From Atkinsonella hypoxylon (lineage: Eukaryota > Ascomycota > Sordariomycetes > Hypocreales > Clavicipitaceae): a stretch of DNA of 18,925 bases. Position numbers and translations under genes: made by a program. A model generated the notes under the pieces. That model did not search any database. It was not told where the DNA came from and saw only the letters and a list, made by a program, of their open reading frames with translations. This document shows, piece after piece, positions 10,317 to 18,815 of the stretch. The stretch's first letter is position 1, and each line of letters begins with the position of its first letter. The DNA lies in NCBI GenBank assembly GCA_000729835.1, contig JFHB01000344.1, positions 1-18,925 on the forward strand, given 5' to 3'.

Positions 10317-10318
10317 AG

Positions 10319-10468
10319 TTATATTCAACTATAACTACCCTGGAATTGCTGAAATTGGTTATGTTATTTAGTTCTGTTATTAGTACTGTATTTCGTTAGT
10401 TAATTCTAACTTAGATATCCTTTAAAGGAGCTAAGTTGCTTATAGAACTAGTTACTTCTTACATTTCT
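10319..10468 (+). other. copia 3' untranslated region
   Basis: 150 bp between the last in-frame stop candidate and the polypurine tract. No coding trace. It keeps a few TpG steps near 10340-10375. Confidence 0.5.
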
Positions 10469-10476
10469 AGAGGGAG
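10469..10476 (+). other. polypurine tract
   Basis: AGAGGGAG abuts the 3' LTR start TGTTA. This is the standard priming site for plus-strand DNA synthesis in LTR elements. Confidence 0.8.
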
Positions 10477-10587
10477 TGTTAAAAATAAGCTACCCTATAT
10501 AGCCTATTTTTATGCCTACTAGTTGCTCTATTACGTAACCCTTATTAGGTCTTGTTACGTTAATTTTTAGTAGAGATATCGCTATTA

Positions 10588-10606
10588 CTAGATGCAAAAC
10601 ATCTAG
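10588..10606. repeat. LTR-internal hairpin 1 (3' LTR)
   Basis: CTAGATG / CATCTAG arms with a 5-base loop; counterpart of 1157-1174. Confidence 0.5.
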
Positions 10607-11087
10607 AATCGACTAAGGTAAAGTTGCCTAACCTATAGTTAACTTTAACTGCGATTTTCTCTACAACTAGCAATAGTAGAAATTTAAGAAGTATACTATT
10701 TAAAAGCTAAGAATTAGGGCTATTTAATAGTATAATTGTTAAATAGAGTTGCTTATAAGGGTTGCTTATTATTAGTGAAATTTATTAAATTGTATATATA
10801 GGCGTCTTGTTTGTATAGCTATAAGTCGATTTTTTTGTTTTTATATAGTAAATCTTTTTGCGGAAATTATAAAGTAGCCTACAAGCCCCTTCTAGCGACT
10901 ACAGCCTGCTAATATAGTTAAAGGGTCTATAAGGGACTGGAAAGATTTAAGATCCTACCCTCACTAACTTGTTCGTTATAGCGCTCTTAATATAAAGATA
11001 CTACTATTACAGTTATCTATTGCCTTTACGTGATCTAGTACTATACACTACAGCTTGATTTAAGCCGCTGCTGCTTCCACTACGTGA

Positions 11088-11106
11088 TAATTGCTAGGAG
11101 CAATTA
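11088..11106. repeat. LTR-internal hairpin 2 (3' LTR)
   Basis: TAATTGCT / AGCAATTA arms with AGG loop; identical in all three LTRs. Confidence 0.6.
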
Positions 11107-11173
11107 TAGGTGCTAAATATAAGAGACCACTACCCTCTTCTATCTAGTCCTGTAATCCCTATTATTTTCAATA

Positions 11174-11178
11174 TATAT
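11174..11178. repeat. target-site duplication (right) of full copia element
   Basis: TATAT directly after the 3' LTR end, matching 3380-3384. It begins a longer TA run (11174-11183). Confidence 0.7.
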
Positions 11179-11574
11179 ATATATAAAAGAAGCTAAATAT
11201 ATTAAAGAGTTAGGGAAAGTGCTAGTAGAAGCAAAGTAATATCTCTTAAGTATTAAGTATTATAAATAAAAATAGGCTAAAAGATATTAATTAATTAAAA
11301 GGAGTAAAGGCTAAAAAGAGTTAGCAGAAGCTGCTTTTGCTTTCTCTCTACTTCTTAAACTATTTATATGTTTAGGCAATACGCACTCTTATAGAGAAAA
11401 TCTGTATATAGCATCCCTTACAAAGCTAATATAAGAACGCAAGGGGGTAACCCTGCTGCAACACAGTAGGTTGCAATTTATTAGCATCTTGCTTAAAGTC
11501 GCTAGTGTCTTTACTATATTAAGCAGTATGTTATAGGGTATAGAGCTATTTATAAGCAGTAAAAGTCTATTATT
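11179..11574. other. unassigned stretch, possible LTR or 3' end of gypsy element
   Basis: No reliable coding trace. 11390-11530 is richer in GC and keeps CpA and TpG. It holds an inverted repeat TGCAAC / GTTGCA (11457-11475) and a small palindrome GGGTAACCC (11445-11453). It lies just downstream, in the minus sense, of the gypsy integrase end, where a 3' UTR and 3' LTR are expected. I cannot confirm this without a second copy. Confidence 0.35.
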
Positions 11575-13345
11575 CCTCTAGATTAAGCTTAAACTTCTTA
11601 ATGTAATTCCTAGAAATAGTCTTATTAAGCACTATACTATTTAGGGTCTTTAAATAGTAGGTGCTAGTAACTTTTACTTAGCTATATATCTTAAAAGGAC
11701 TGTTTTATTGTATTACTAACTTCTTCTTTATTAATATATCTATAACTTTTTATATATTATATATAAGAACTAAATCTTTTAAAACTAATTAATCTTTCTC
11801 CTTCTGCAATAATGCCTCTTAATTCTAATTTATTTAATTAGCTAAGCGTTTCTTAAATGTAAAGACTTTTACATAAGCCTTCTAAATATTTACTTCCTTT
11901 TGCTCTAGTATTCTAACTCTTACTTTAAAGAGATTCTATATTATTATAACTTCTAACTAATTAATTAACCTTTAAGTAGGAAATTTAACTTCTAAAGGAA
12001 GAATAAGCTCTTAACTATAAATTAGGTAAAAAGCAAATTTACTGTATAACACTTATACAGCTGTATAGTCTACTAGTAGTGCCTTATCTAGCAATTTAAA
12101 CTACTTTCTATTAAAACCTTCTATCTTTAAAAGGGTAGATATAAGCGTTTAATAACTAGCTTTAATAAGTAAATTAGCTTTTAGATTATATACTAATGTT
12201 TTAATCCCTTTAATTCTAATAGCTTTAACTGCTTTTTTAAGATTTCTATGCATTTTTAGTTCTCTATTAAAAACTAGAAATTAGAAGACTTTAAATTATA
12301 TAATTAGCTTTATTAAGAATTTCTAAATAGCAGTAACATTAGTATACTATATAGAGCGCGCTTCTACTAATTTAATAAGGTTATATCTTGCTTCTAGAAG
12401 GTACTTAAAACTATAATTAAGCGGTATATATTAGGTGTTAATATATATCTTACTTATTAGGTTGCTTAAAGCTACTAGTATTAATAACTCTTTAGGCCTC
12501 TAAGGAGCGAACTTTTAGTATACTTTATAATAGAAAATTATTACTTAAACTATATTCTAGAGCTCTTTTTAAAAGTATTTAATTCTAGCTACTTAAAATA
12601 TAACTTCTATACCTTTATAGCCTATTTACTTATATAAAGCCTTAATAATCTTCTTCTATTGCATTAAGTCTTTAATAACTAAGGTAGAACCCTTTATTAT
12701 ACTAGTTAGTCTCTTCTATAATAGGCCTTTATCTAAGAAGTATTGCTTAGCACTTATATAAAGCTACTTATACTTACTCTTATTTAAATTAAATAGTCTT
12801 TATAATGTTAAAAGGAAATCTATAATTTACTAAGTTCTAGAAGTGTAGTATACTCTATTATATAGCTAAATCTTATTAACGTTAAGCTGTAAGTTAATAA
12901 AATCTTTAATATTCTCTTTAGCTACTTAATCTAATGCATTAAAAGGTCTACCTTCTTTATATAATAAAGCATTAGCTATATTATTCTTTTCTCGTAGAAT
13001 GTACCTAACTATAAAATTAAATAGTATAATATAGCTAATCTATTGTATAATAAGCGCGCTAGGGACGTTATTAATAGTGCTATTAAGCTAATATATAAGC
13101 ACCTAAGAATTAGTCTTTAGAGTAAAGGGAACTCTATAGAGATAAATTTATAGCTTTCTTAATATATAGACAATAGCTCTATATTTCTGCTTTATTCTAT
13201 TATACTTAATTTCTAAATTACTTTAACATTTGCTTTTATATTATATAGGGTGTTGTTGCCTATTAACAATTTACATTAAAACTGCTCCTTATCCTTTTAA
13301 GCTTACATTAACTATTATTATTATTAAATTACGCTAGAGAGCTAG
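11575..13345 (-). pseudogene. Ty3/gypsy polyprotein fragment: RNase H and integrase
   Basis: One minus-strand frame holds from 13312 to about 11584 (checked at 13312, 12268, 12193, 12163, 11776 and 11584). From the right: RNase H (about 13330-12880) with a VNVSLKG.GAVLM opening, then a region like the end of that domain; integrase core (about 12550-12050) with a KLVEARS-type segment, then LLVDYTAV and FAFYLIYS.ELILPLEV motifs; and an integrase C-terminal part (about 11800-11590) with DLVLIYN and TYYLKTLN motifs. RNase H before integrase with nothing after marks Ty3/gypsy. The first RNase H Asp reads Asn (13307-13309), the second integrase Asp reads Asn (12266-12268) and the integrase Glu reads Lys (12161-12163). 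Gag, protease and RT are absent here, so the copy is cut on its 5' side near 13345. Confidence 0.85.
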
Positions 13346-13560
13346 AACCCCTGCTTAGTGACTAATCCACTGTAGAAAAACCCTGTAGTAAGGAGGAAAA
13401 CCCTAGTGCTTCTATAACGAATGCTGCTGTAAAGCCTAAGTGGCCCTAGTAAGGTCTCTATTATAAACAGTAGGTGCTCTGCCGCGCTAGGCTAACAGCT
13501 ACAGCAGCGTTACTAGATATATATATATACGCCTATATATATACTTATATAGTAGAGGAA
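13346..13560. other. GC-richer block with short direct repeat, possible element 5' end
   Basis: This block differs sharply from its neighbours: clearly more GC, with runs such as TGCCGCGC. It holds two copies of GRAAAACCCT (13375-13384 and 13395-13404), 20 bp apart. No coding frame is evident. It starts where the gypsy trace stops, so it may be the start of the next inserted element, perhaps a leader for the plus-strand frame at 13966-15010. It ends in a TA-rich run and a purine-rich GAGA stretch (about 13550-13580). Confidence 0.4.
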
Positions 13561-13965
13561 GAGGGAGAGAGAGAGGGGAAGTAGGGAGCCTTTAGCTCTA
13601 CTACACTAGTAGCGCTCTAGCGCTGCCTTATAGCTCTTACTATTGCCTTACTTACTATTAGCTACTATATAGTTATATATATTATTAACTAGTTAAGTTA
13701 GGTAGAAGTAAGAACGCTTAAGCTAGTTATAACTTAGTGCTAGTAAGCTTAATTTACTTACGCCTTTAGAACTACTATATTAAGTAGGGAGTAAATTAAA
13801 GCTTCTCTATAAGTAAGTTAGAGTGTATATACTATAAGTCCTTAGAGTTGCAGTTTAGTGCTATACTAGTCCCTATTTACCTATAGATTATAGGCTAAGT
13901 TTAACCTTACCTACTAGAGCAAGCTAGCTATAACTATAAGTAGAGAGAGCTTCTCTAGGTTTATA
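13561..13965. other. no gene seen
   Basis: After the purine-rich GAGAGG stretch the sequence is AT-rich with many CTA/TAG trinucleotides. I find no convincing coding frame on either strand. It may be more of the same leader or 3' UTR of the LINE to the right. Confidence 0.3.
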
Positions 13966-13967
13966 TT

Positions 13968-13995
13968 CTCTTCTTCTTCTTCTTCTTCTTCTTCT
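13968..13995 (+). repeat. (TTC)n microsatellite
   Basis: About nine tandem TTC/TCT units, read as Ser in the plus-strand frame. It carries no CpA or TpG, so RIP could not alter it. Confidence 0.85.
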
Positions 13996-14223
13996 AAGCC
14001 TTCCCTTCTATATATCTCTTCTAAATCCCCTTAGGCTAGGCCTCTAGCTAGTCCCTATATAGTAGCGCTATATAGCTATAAGCTAATTACTTCCCTTTTT
14101 ATTAATTTTTTACTAATTTTTTTTTCTACTATATAGAAATAGCTTTATAATTCTGCTCTCTTACTATACCTATAGGTTCTTTACTTTATCTTTATCTTTT
14201 ACCTATTTTAACTTAAGTTAAAG

Positions 14224-14266
14224 AAAAAATTTTTATTAAATTTTTTAAAATTTTTTTTTAAAAAAA
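14224..14266. repeat. A/T homopolymer block
   Basis: Alternating pure runs of A and T, ending in T9 (14251-14259) and A7 (14260-14266). On the minus strand it could mark an A-rich tail of a LINE, but the plus-strand frame reads through it as Lys/Phe/Leu. Confidence 0.5.
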
Positions 14267-15010
14267 TACCTAAAAATTCTACTACTCTAGCTCTTAGCGT
14301 AAGTGCTCTACCCCCTTACTAGCGCCTTTATTAACCTAGTTCTAGCTTAATGCTATTTATAACTAGCCTTACTAGCTATATATTTCCTACGCCTATAACC
14401 CTACTATTTAGTGTTGCTACTAGTAGGGTAAATACTGCTTCTTCTTTATAATAGTTCTAGCTTTAACCTAATATTATAGGTACTAGTAGTTTATATTTTA
14501 GCTATATATTTTAACGTTATTATTGCGCTTCTATAAGTACCTCTAGTTCTAAGTTAAGCTTCTTTTACTAACGCTTTAGTAGCTAAAGTAGTCTTTAGTT
14601 TACTAAAATAAAATTTAAGTGTTACTTAACTTTTAGGCTAAGTTTACTAAAAGTAGTAAGAAAGTAGTAAAGTCTCTCTTTAGTTCTAGATATAGCTTAT
14701 TACTAACTTTAGTAGGTTTTAGCTTATAAATATAAAGCTATTTAGAAGGCAGTTAAGTGTACTATTAGTAATTCTTTAGCCTCTTTAGCTCTATTCTATA
14801 CCTTTACTGCTGCTGCTTTAGCTCTATACTAGTACTATAATATAATAAAAGTAGAGAAGAGAATTACTAACGCCCTTAAGGGTATTCTAAAGGAGCTATA
14901 ACGCTAAACTATTGTTATAGTAGGCCTAGCTTAAGCTCTAAAGCGTAAGGTAATAAACTAAGGAGAACTAATAGCTAAATAAGCCCCTTTAGGTTTTACT
15001 CTAGAGGCAG

Positions 15011-15190
15011 TATAAAGATAGCTATACTCTATAATAAATAAAACTATACTTTTACTGTATATTTATTCTAACCTCTTACTATATTTATATATACTCTACT
15101 TTATAATGTATTTTAGCTTATATATAGGTTATACTTAAGGCTATTCTTTAGGTTAGTTTACTAGTAAAGTAATAGCTTAATGCTCTCTAT
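15011..15190. other. LINE 3' flank, no gene seen
   Basis: AT-rich stretch between the end of the plus-strand trace and the first stop after the LINE ORF2. No poly(A) tail is obvious, so the LINE's 3' end cannot be placed exactly. Confidence 0.3.
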
Positions 15191-18100
15191 TTAGTCCTTA
15201 AAGTGTAGTTTATTCCTTTTCTTTTTATCTTTTTAAAGCTATTTTACTAGATAGAATTATAAGAGTTAGCCTATATTAAGGACCTATTTAACTAGTGCAG
15301 CTACTAGTTCTAGAGCGTTAAGGGCTGCTTTAATATCCCTAGAGTTCCTTAGTAGAGGTAAAGTGCTGCTACTTAGTTTAAGGTAGTTATATAGTAGGTA
15401 TATAATAATTAAGTAATAGATATTTTTATTTTTACTTTTATAGTAGTATAGAGGCATTAGTATATTAAGTATACTGTAACTATATAAAAAGAGGTTTAAG
15501 CCTATTTTCTTAGTGTATAATTAGGTAAAAATAGCTAACTTATGCTTAATTAGATTCTAGTACAGCTTAAGGGCCTTCTTTATAGTCTTAAAGTTAAAGG
15601 GTTTTTTACTAAAACTAGCCTATAGCAGCTATATACTATCTCTATTTATTCTACTAGCTATCTTCTCTTCTATTCTATTTTTAGCTTTAATTTAGTAGAT
15701 AGGTTTTCTCTTTATCTTAAAGCATTACTACTTAGGGCTTAAAAGATATATCTTTATCTATATAGTTTTATATATTAGAGCTAAGTAGCTACTAGAGTGT
15801 ATACTTAGTGTATTTAGTTTGCTATACTATTTTATTTAATTCTTTCTCTAAATTTATAAGCTCTATAGTTTAAGTAAAGGTCTAAAGAGAGAATTACTAC
15901 CTCTATTTTAGCTAAGGCCTATAGAGTAGCTTTATAGGCTTTAAGGACTCTATATAGATAAATAAGCTATTTCTTAATAAAAGCTTTAGCTATACTATAT
16001 AGTTTCTCTTTACTTTAGCTTAAAGTATAGTATATACTTACTTTATAGGTAACTATATTCTAAATAACTTATATATATATTAATTAAGCCTCCTTAAACT
16101 AATATCTCTATATTAAGGCTACTAATATAGTAAGAGTAAGCTGCTACTACTTTAGCTTTACCTTAACCTTAGCTAAATAGGCTTTTTATTGTAGTTTTTT
16201 AGAGATTTATACACTAAGGAACCTTATAAACTATATAGGCTAAATTATTATAGTGCTAAGCTAAACTAGTGTTATATTTACTCTATAGCCTTTAGTAAAG
16301 TATAAAAGCTTACTCTTTATTAGGTTAAATTAAAGGCTAAACTCTTTTAACTATTCCTTATAAACTACTTAAGCGCACTTAAGCTGCCCCTAGGTCTTTA
16401 CTATACTTCTTTTATATATAATTATATTAATATTATTAAAGAACTTTAGTGTAATAGTAGTATTTACTTCTTTAAGTTTTTTATATAAAGGTATAATATA
16501 TAGTAAGAAAAGGATAGAGAAAATAAAGAACCTCTATAGTACCTCTATAGGTATAGCTAGCTTCTCTATAGTTTCTTTAGTAAAGTAAAGGTACACTAAC
16601 CTTAAGGTAGTAAAGCTATAAACTTAAGCTACTATTTAGCTTAAGAGCTCTACTTAAACTAGTATATAGACTAATTTAATGTAGTTAACTGTATTAAAGG
16701 CTATAGAGATATTTAGCTATAGTAGTAAAGTAGTTTTACTATAGTGCTAAGCTATATAAATAACCTCTATAAGTATACTAAGGGCTACTTTAGTAAACCT
16801 ATTTACTCTATTGCCTATTTAGAGCTCTAGTAGAAGTAATCTCTCCTTAGTAGTATAAGTAAGCTACTATACTACTGCTACTTTTAGTACTTTCTCTATA
16901 ATATTAAGTAAAGAGATAGGTCTTTATTTTTCTACCTTTTAGAGGTCTTTTAGGAGCTTTTTAGGCTTCTTAAGTACTATAACTCTTGCTTTTTAGAAGA
17001 GAGCTAAGTAGTAGCTAAGCTAGCAGTTAGCATTAAGTAAGTGTATTAAGGCCTTCTTTATAGGCAGCCTATAGGCTTTTAGGAAGCTAGCTAGTAGCTT
17101 ATTATCTTCTAGTGCCTTCTAGCTTACTATATTATATAGTACATCCTTTACGTTACTTTCTATAAAGTAGTTCTTTAGTAGAAATAGAGTAGTATTAAGG
17201 TAGAGGAATTATAGATCTAAAATACTAATTAAGTTAGCCTTAAACTCTAAAAAGAATCTCTTAGTAAAGGCAGTAGCTTTCTTTATATATATTATAGGTA
17301 TAACTATAGTACTATTTACTATATAAACTAACGTTAGTATTTAGCTAGTTTCTAGAGGGAGGCTGCTATATAACCTAGTTTATCTTTTAAGGCTCTAAAG
17401 GTTACTATAGTAAAATTTAGCTTTATTAATAGTATTCCTTTAGGCTTTTCTCTATTTCTCTCTTATAACTTAGTTTTAAGATATTACTGCCTTAGTAGTA
17501 AGCTGCTAGTTATTATTAGTTCTATTAGTGCACTAATATTTTAGAGCTATATTAGCTTCCCTTTTTGCTTTATAAGCTTATTAGTTCTACTATAGCAGCT
17601 GTCTAAAGGCGCTTTAGAGCTTCTTTAGAGCTATAATATTTATAATTACTTAAAGCTAGTCTATTAGCTACTATATATAGGTATTAATTTTAGTGTAGGT
17701 CTATATAGGTGCAGCAGTGTAACTAGCTTAAAGGTAGTTATTAGCTTTAACTTAAACTATATCTTTATCTATAAAGAACTATAGGTATATTACTAGTCTA
17801 TTGTCTTTAGAGCTTAGGTTTAATTTAACTCTAACTATCTATAGTATATAGTTAAAGCTAGCTAAAGGGGCTAGGCTAATATATTTAATTCTTAAGTTAT
17901 AGGTTACTTAAGTATAGTTTATTATACTATTTCTTTTTCTTTATACTCTTTAGGTAACCTTACTCTAAAGTATAGTAAAGCTAAGCTACTACCTTATTAT
18001 AAATATAAGTATAGTGTTGCAGCTTAGTAATATTCTATTTACCTTATTCTACATTAAGTAATACTAATTAAAGTTACCTATAAAGATGCTTTAGGCTCTA

Positions 18101-18460
18101 AAGTAAATTAAGCTAAAGTTAGTAAAGAAGGTAGCTTAATCCCTTTTATATAGTAGTAAGTAAATAGAGTAAATCTTAGTGCCTTTTAATTAAACGCTAT
18201 ACTAGTTTATTTTATTCTAAACTGCCTACTTCTTAGAACTATACTATTTATTAATATATATTACTATATAGCCTCTATATACTACTAGCTAGAACTACTT
18301 TAGGCTTAAATTAAAGGGAAACTAATTAGTTCTAGCTAGCTCCTATAGCGCTACTATATCTATATTGTTCTAATAGATTAAGGCTAGCTATATTAGCGTT
18401 AATCTCTTCTATATATTCTAGTATATAACTGTTAGTATATAGAGTTTAAAGCTAAGGATA
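15191..18460 (-). pseudogene. LINE ORF2: endonuclease - reverse transcriptase - C-terminal region
   Basis: Endonuclease (about 18400-17750): the Glu of a NIDIVAL.E motif is at 18340-18342; the GDFN motif reads GNFN, with Asn at 18073-18075 (AAC preceded by T). A linker (about 17750-17100) reads like the usual helical Arg/Lys-rich spacer. RT (about 17050-16350): RPISLLN-, FNTVNYIKL- and LFLLY-like motifs; the FxDD box reads FFNN (16432-16443). The thumb continues to about 15880. These share one frame (codon starts divisible by 3 from 18342 to 15882). From about 15601 to the TAA at 15191-15193 the trace is one frame over, so at least one small indel lies between 15880 and 15600. The C-terminal part holds the IKHKLAIFTQL- and GLNLFLYS-like segments typical of Tad-type ORF2, with its Cys residues lost. 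The protein would nick the target and reverse-transcribe the element there. Confidence 0.88.
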
Positions 18461-18599
18461 AAGGTACAGCAGTATTAGTTTAAAGTATACTAGCCTTAGT
18501 ATATTAGCTTAAGAAGGGCGTAATACCTTAGCTAAAGGGGTGCAATAGAGATATTAGCTTATTTTTGCTTCTTAGGGGTCTTTTAGGCTTCCTTTTCCT

Positions 18600-18815
18600 T
18601 AAGAAGGCCTCTTAGAACAGTAACCTACTAGCTTAGCGCCTATAGCTATAGTTTAGCTTTAAAGTAAGCTGCTTATAGTTAATAAACTTAGAGGGCTTAT
18701 TACTATATACTTCTCTTGCTCTATCTTAATGTTCTTTAGCTACTAAGTAGAGGTAGAACTAGGCTAAGTAGGCTCTATAGCAGTTAAAGCACTGTTCTTA
18801 TATATATCTCTATTT
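18600..18815 (-). pseudogene. LINE ORF1 C-terminal end with zinc-knuckle trace
   Basis: In a different minus frame from ORF2, a QCFNCYRAY segment gives CX2C at 18780-18791. If the following Tyr codons at 18768-18770 and 18753-18755 were His and Cys before RIP, the motif is CX2CX3HX4C. About 15 codons on, the trace reads DRAREVYSNKPSKF (about 18725-18684), a Lys/Arg-rich segment as found after the knuckles of fungal LINE ORF1 proteins. ORF1 would be the RNA-binding protein of the element; most of it lies outside the window. Confidence 0.55.

Larger units (their letters stand above)
5024..10318 (+). pseudogene. copia Gag-Pol polyprotein, single frame, stop-riddled
   Basis: One plus-strand frame holds throughout, checked at 5024, 6539, 7358, 7847, 8738, 9260, 9929, 10037 and 10199. 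Decay has therefore been by substitution with no net frameshift over about 1,740 codons. Interruptions are TAA/TAG where Gln or Trp is expected; I saw no in-frame TGA in the parts I translated. The start is inferred: ATA at 5024-5026, probably ATG before a TpG-to-TpA change, since the readable Gag begins there. The end is TAG at 10253-10255 or 10316-10318. The longest uninterrupted piece, 7943-8254 (103 codons), is the integrase C-terminal region, not a separate gene. Domains are listed separately. Confidence 0.93.
3385..11173 (+). mobile_element. Ty1/copia LTR retrotransposon, structurally complete, RIP-inactivated
   Basis: The element spans 7,789 bp: 697-bp 5' LTR, leader, one Gag-Pol frame, polypurine tract and 697-bp 3' LTR, bounded by TATAT duplications. 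The domain order Gag, protease, integrase, reverse transcriptase, RNase H puts it in Ty1/copia and not Ty3/gypsy, where integrase comes last. Its orientation is opposite to the Gag and gypsy traces that flank it, and it separates them. All catalytic domains are present but broken by many stop codons and by loss of catalytic Asp residues, so it cannot move on its own. The two LTRs differ by about 30 sites, all transitions, with no indel seen by eye. Confidence 0.95.
10477..11173 (+). repeat. 3' LTR of copia element
   Basis: 697 bp, same length as the 5' LTR, ending CAATA. By eye about 30 differences from the 5' LTR, all C/T or A/G, in both directions. It carries hairpin 1 (10588-10606) and hairpin 2 (11088-11106) intact. 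It would supply the transcript 3' end. Confidence 0.95.
13966..15010 (+). pseudogene. unidentified decayed Ser-rich / coiled-coil ORF
   Basis: A plus-strand frame (checked at 13996, 14221, 14278 and 14746) reads for about 350 codons with stops only as TAA/TAG in probable Gln/Trp places. It begins with nine Ser (13969-13995), then a Ser/Pro-type region, a Lys/Phe-rich patch over the homopolymer block, a long Ser/Gln-rich middle part, and an Ala/Leu-rich helical C-terminal part. The last reads KVEKRITNALKGILKELQ and later GELIAKQAPLGFTLEAV (about 14840-15010). I do not recognise the family. Low-complexity N-terminus plus helical C-terminus would fit a LINE ORF1-type or Gag-like protein, but no zinc knuckle is seen. 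It is on the opposite strand to the LINE. A chance frame in TA-rich DNA is possible, but the amino-acid pattern argues against it. Confidence 0.35.

Noticed and set aside
1046..11173. Three repeat copies as a CRISPR-like or tandem array
   Set aside because: The copies are about 695 bp with LTR ends, target duplications and an element between two of them; spacing and size do not fit a CRISPR array.
13312..13325. (TAA)4 as a LINE tail
   Set aside because: On the minus strand it reads as Ile codons directly before the gypsy RNase H opening, in frame, so it is better explained as coding.
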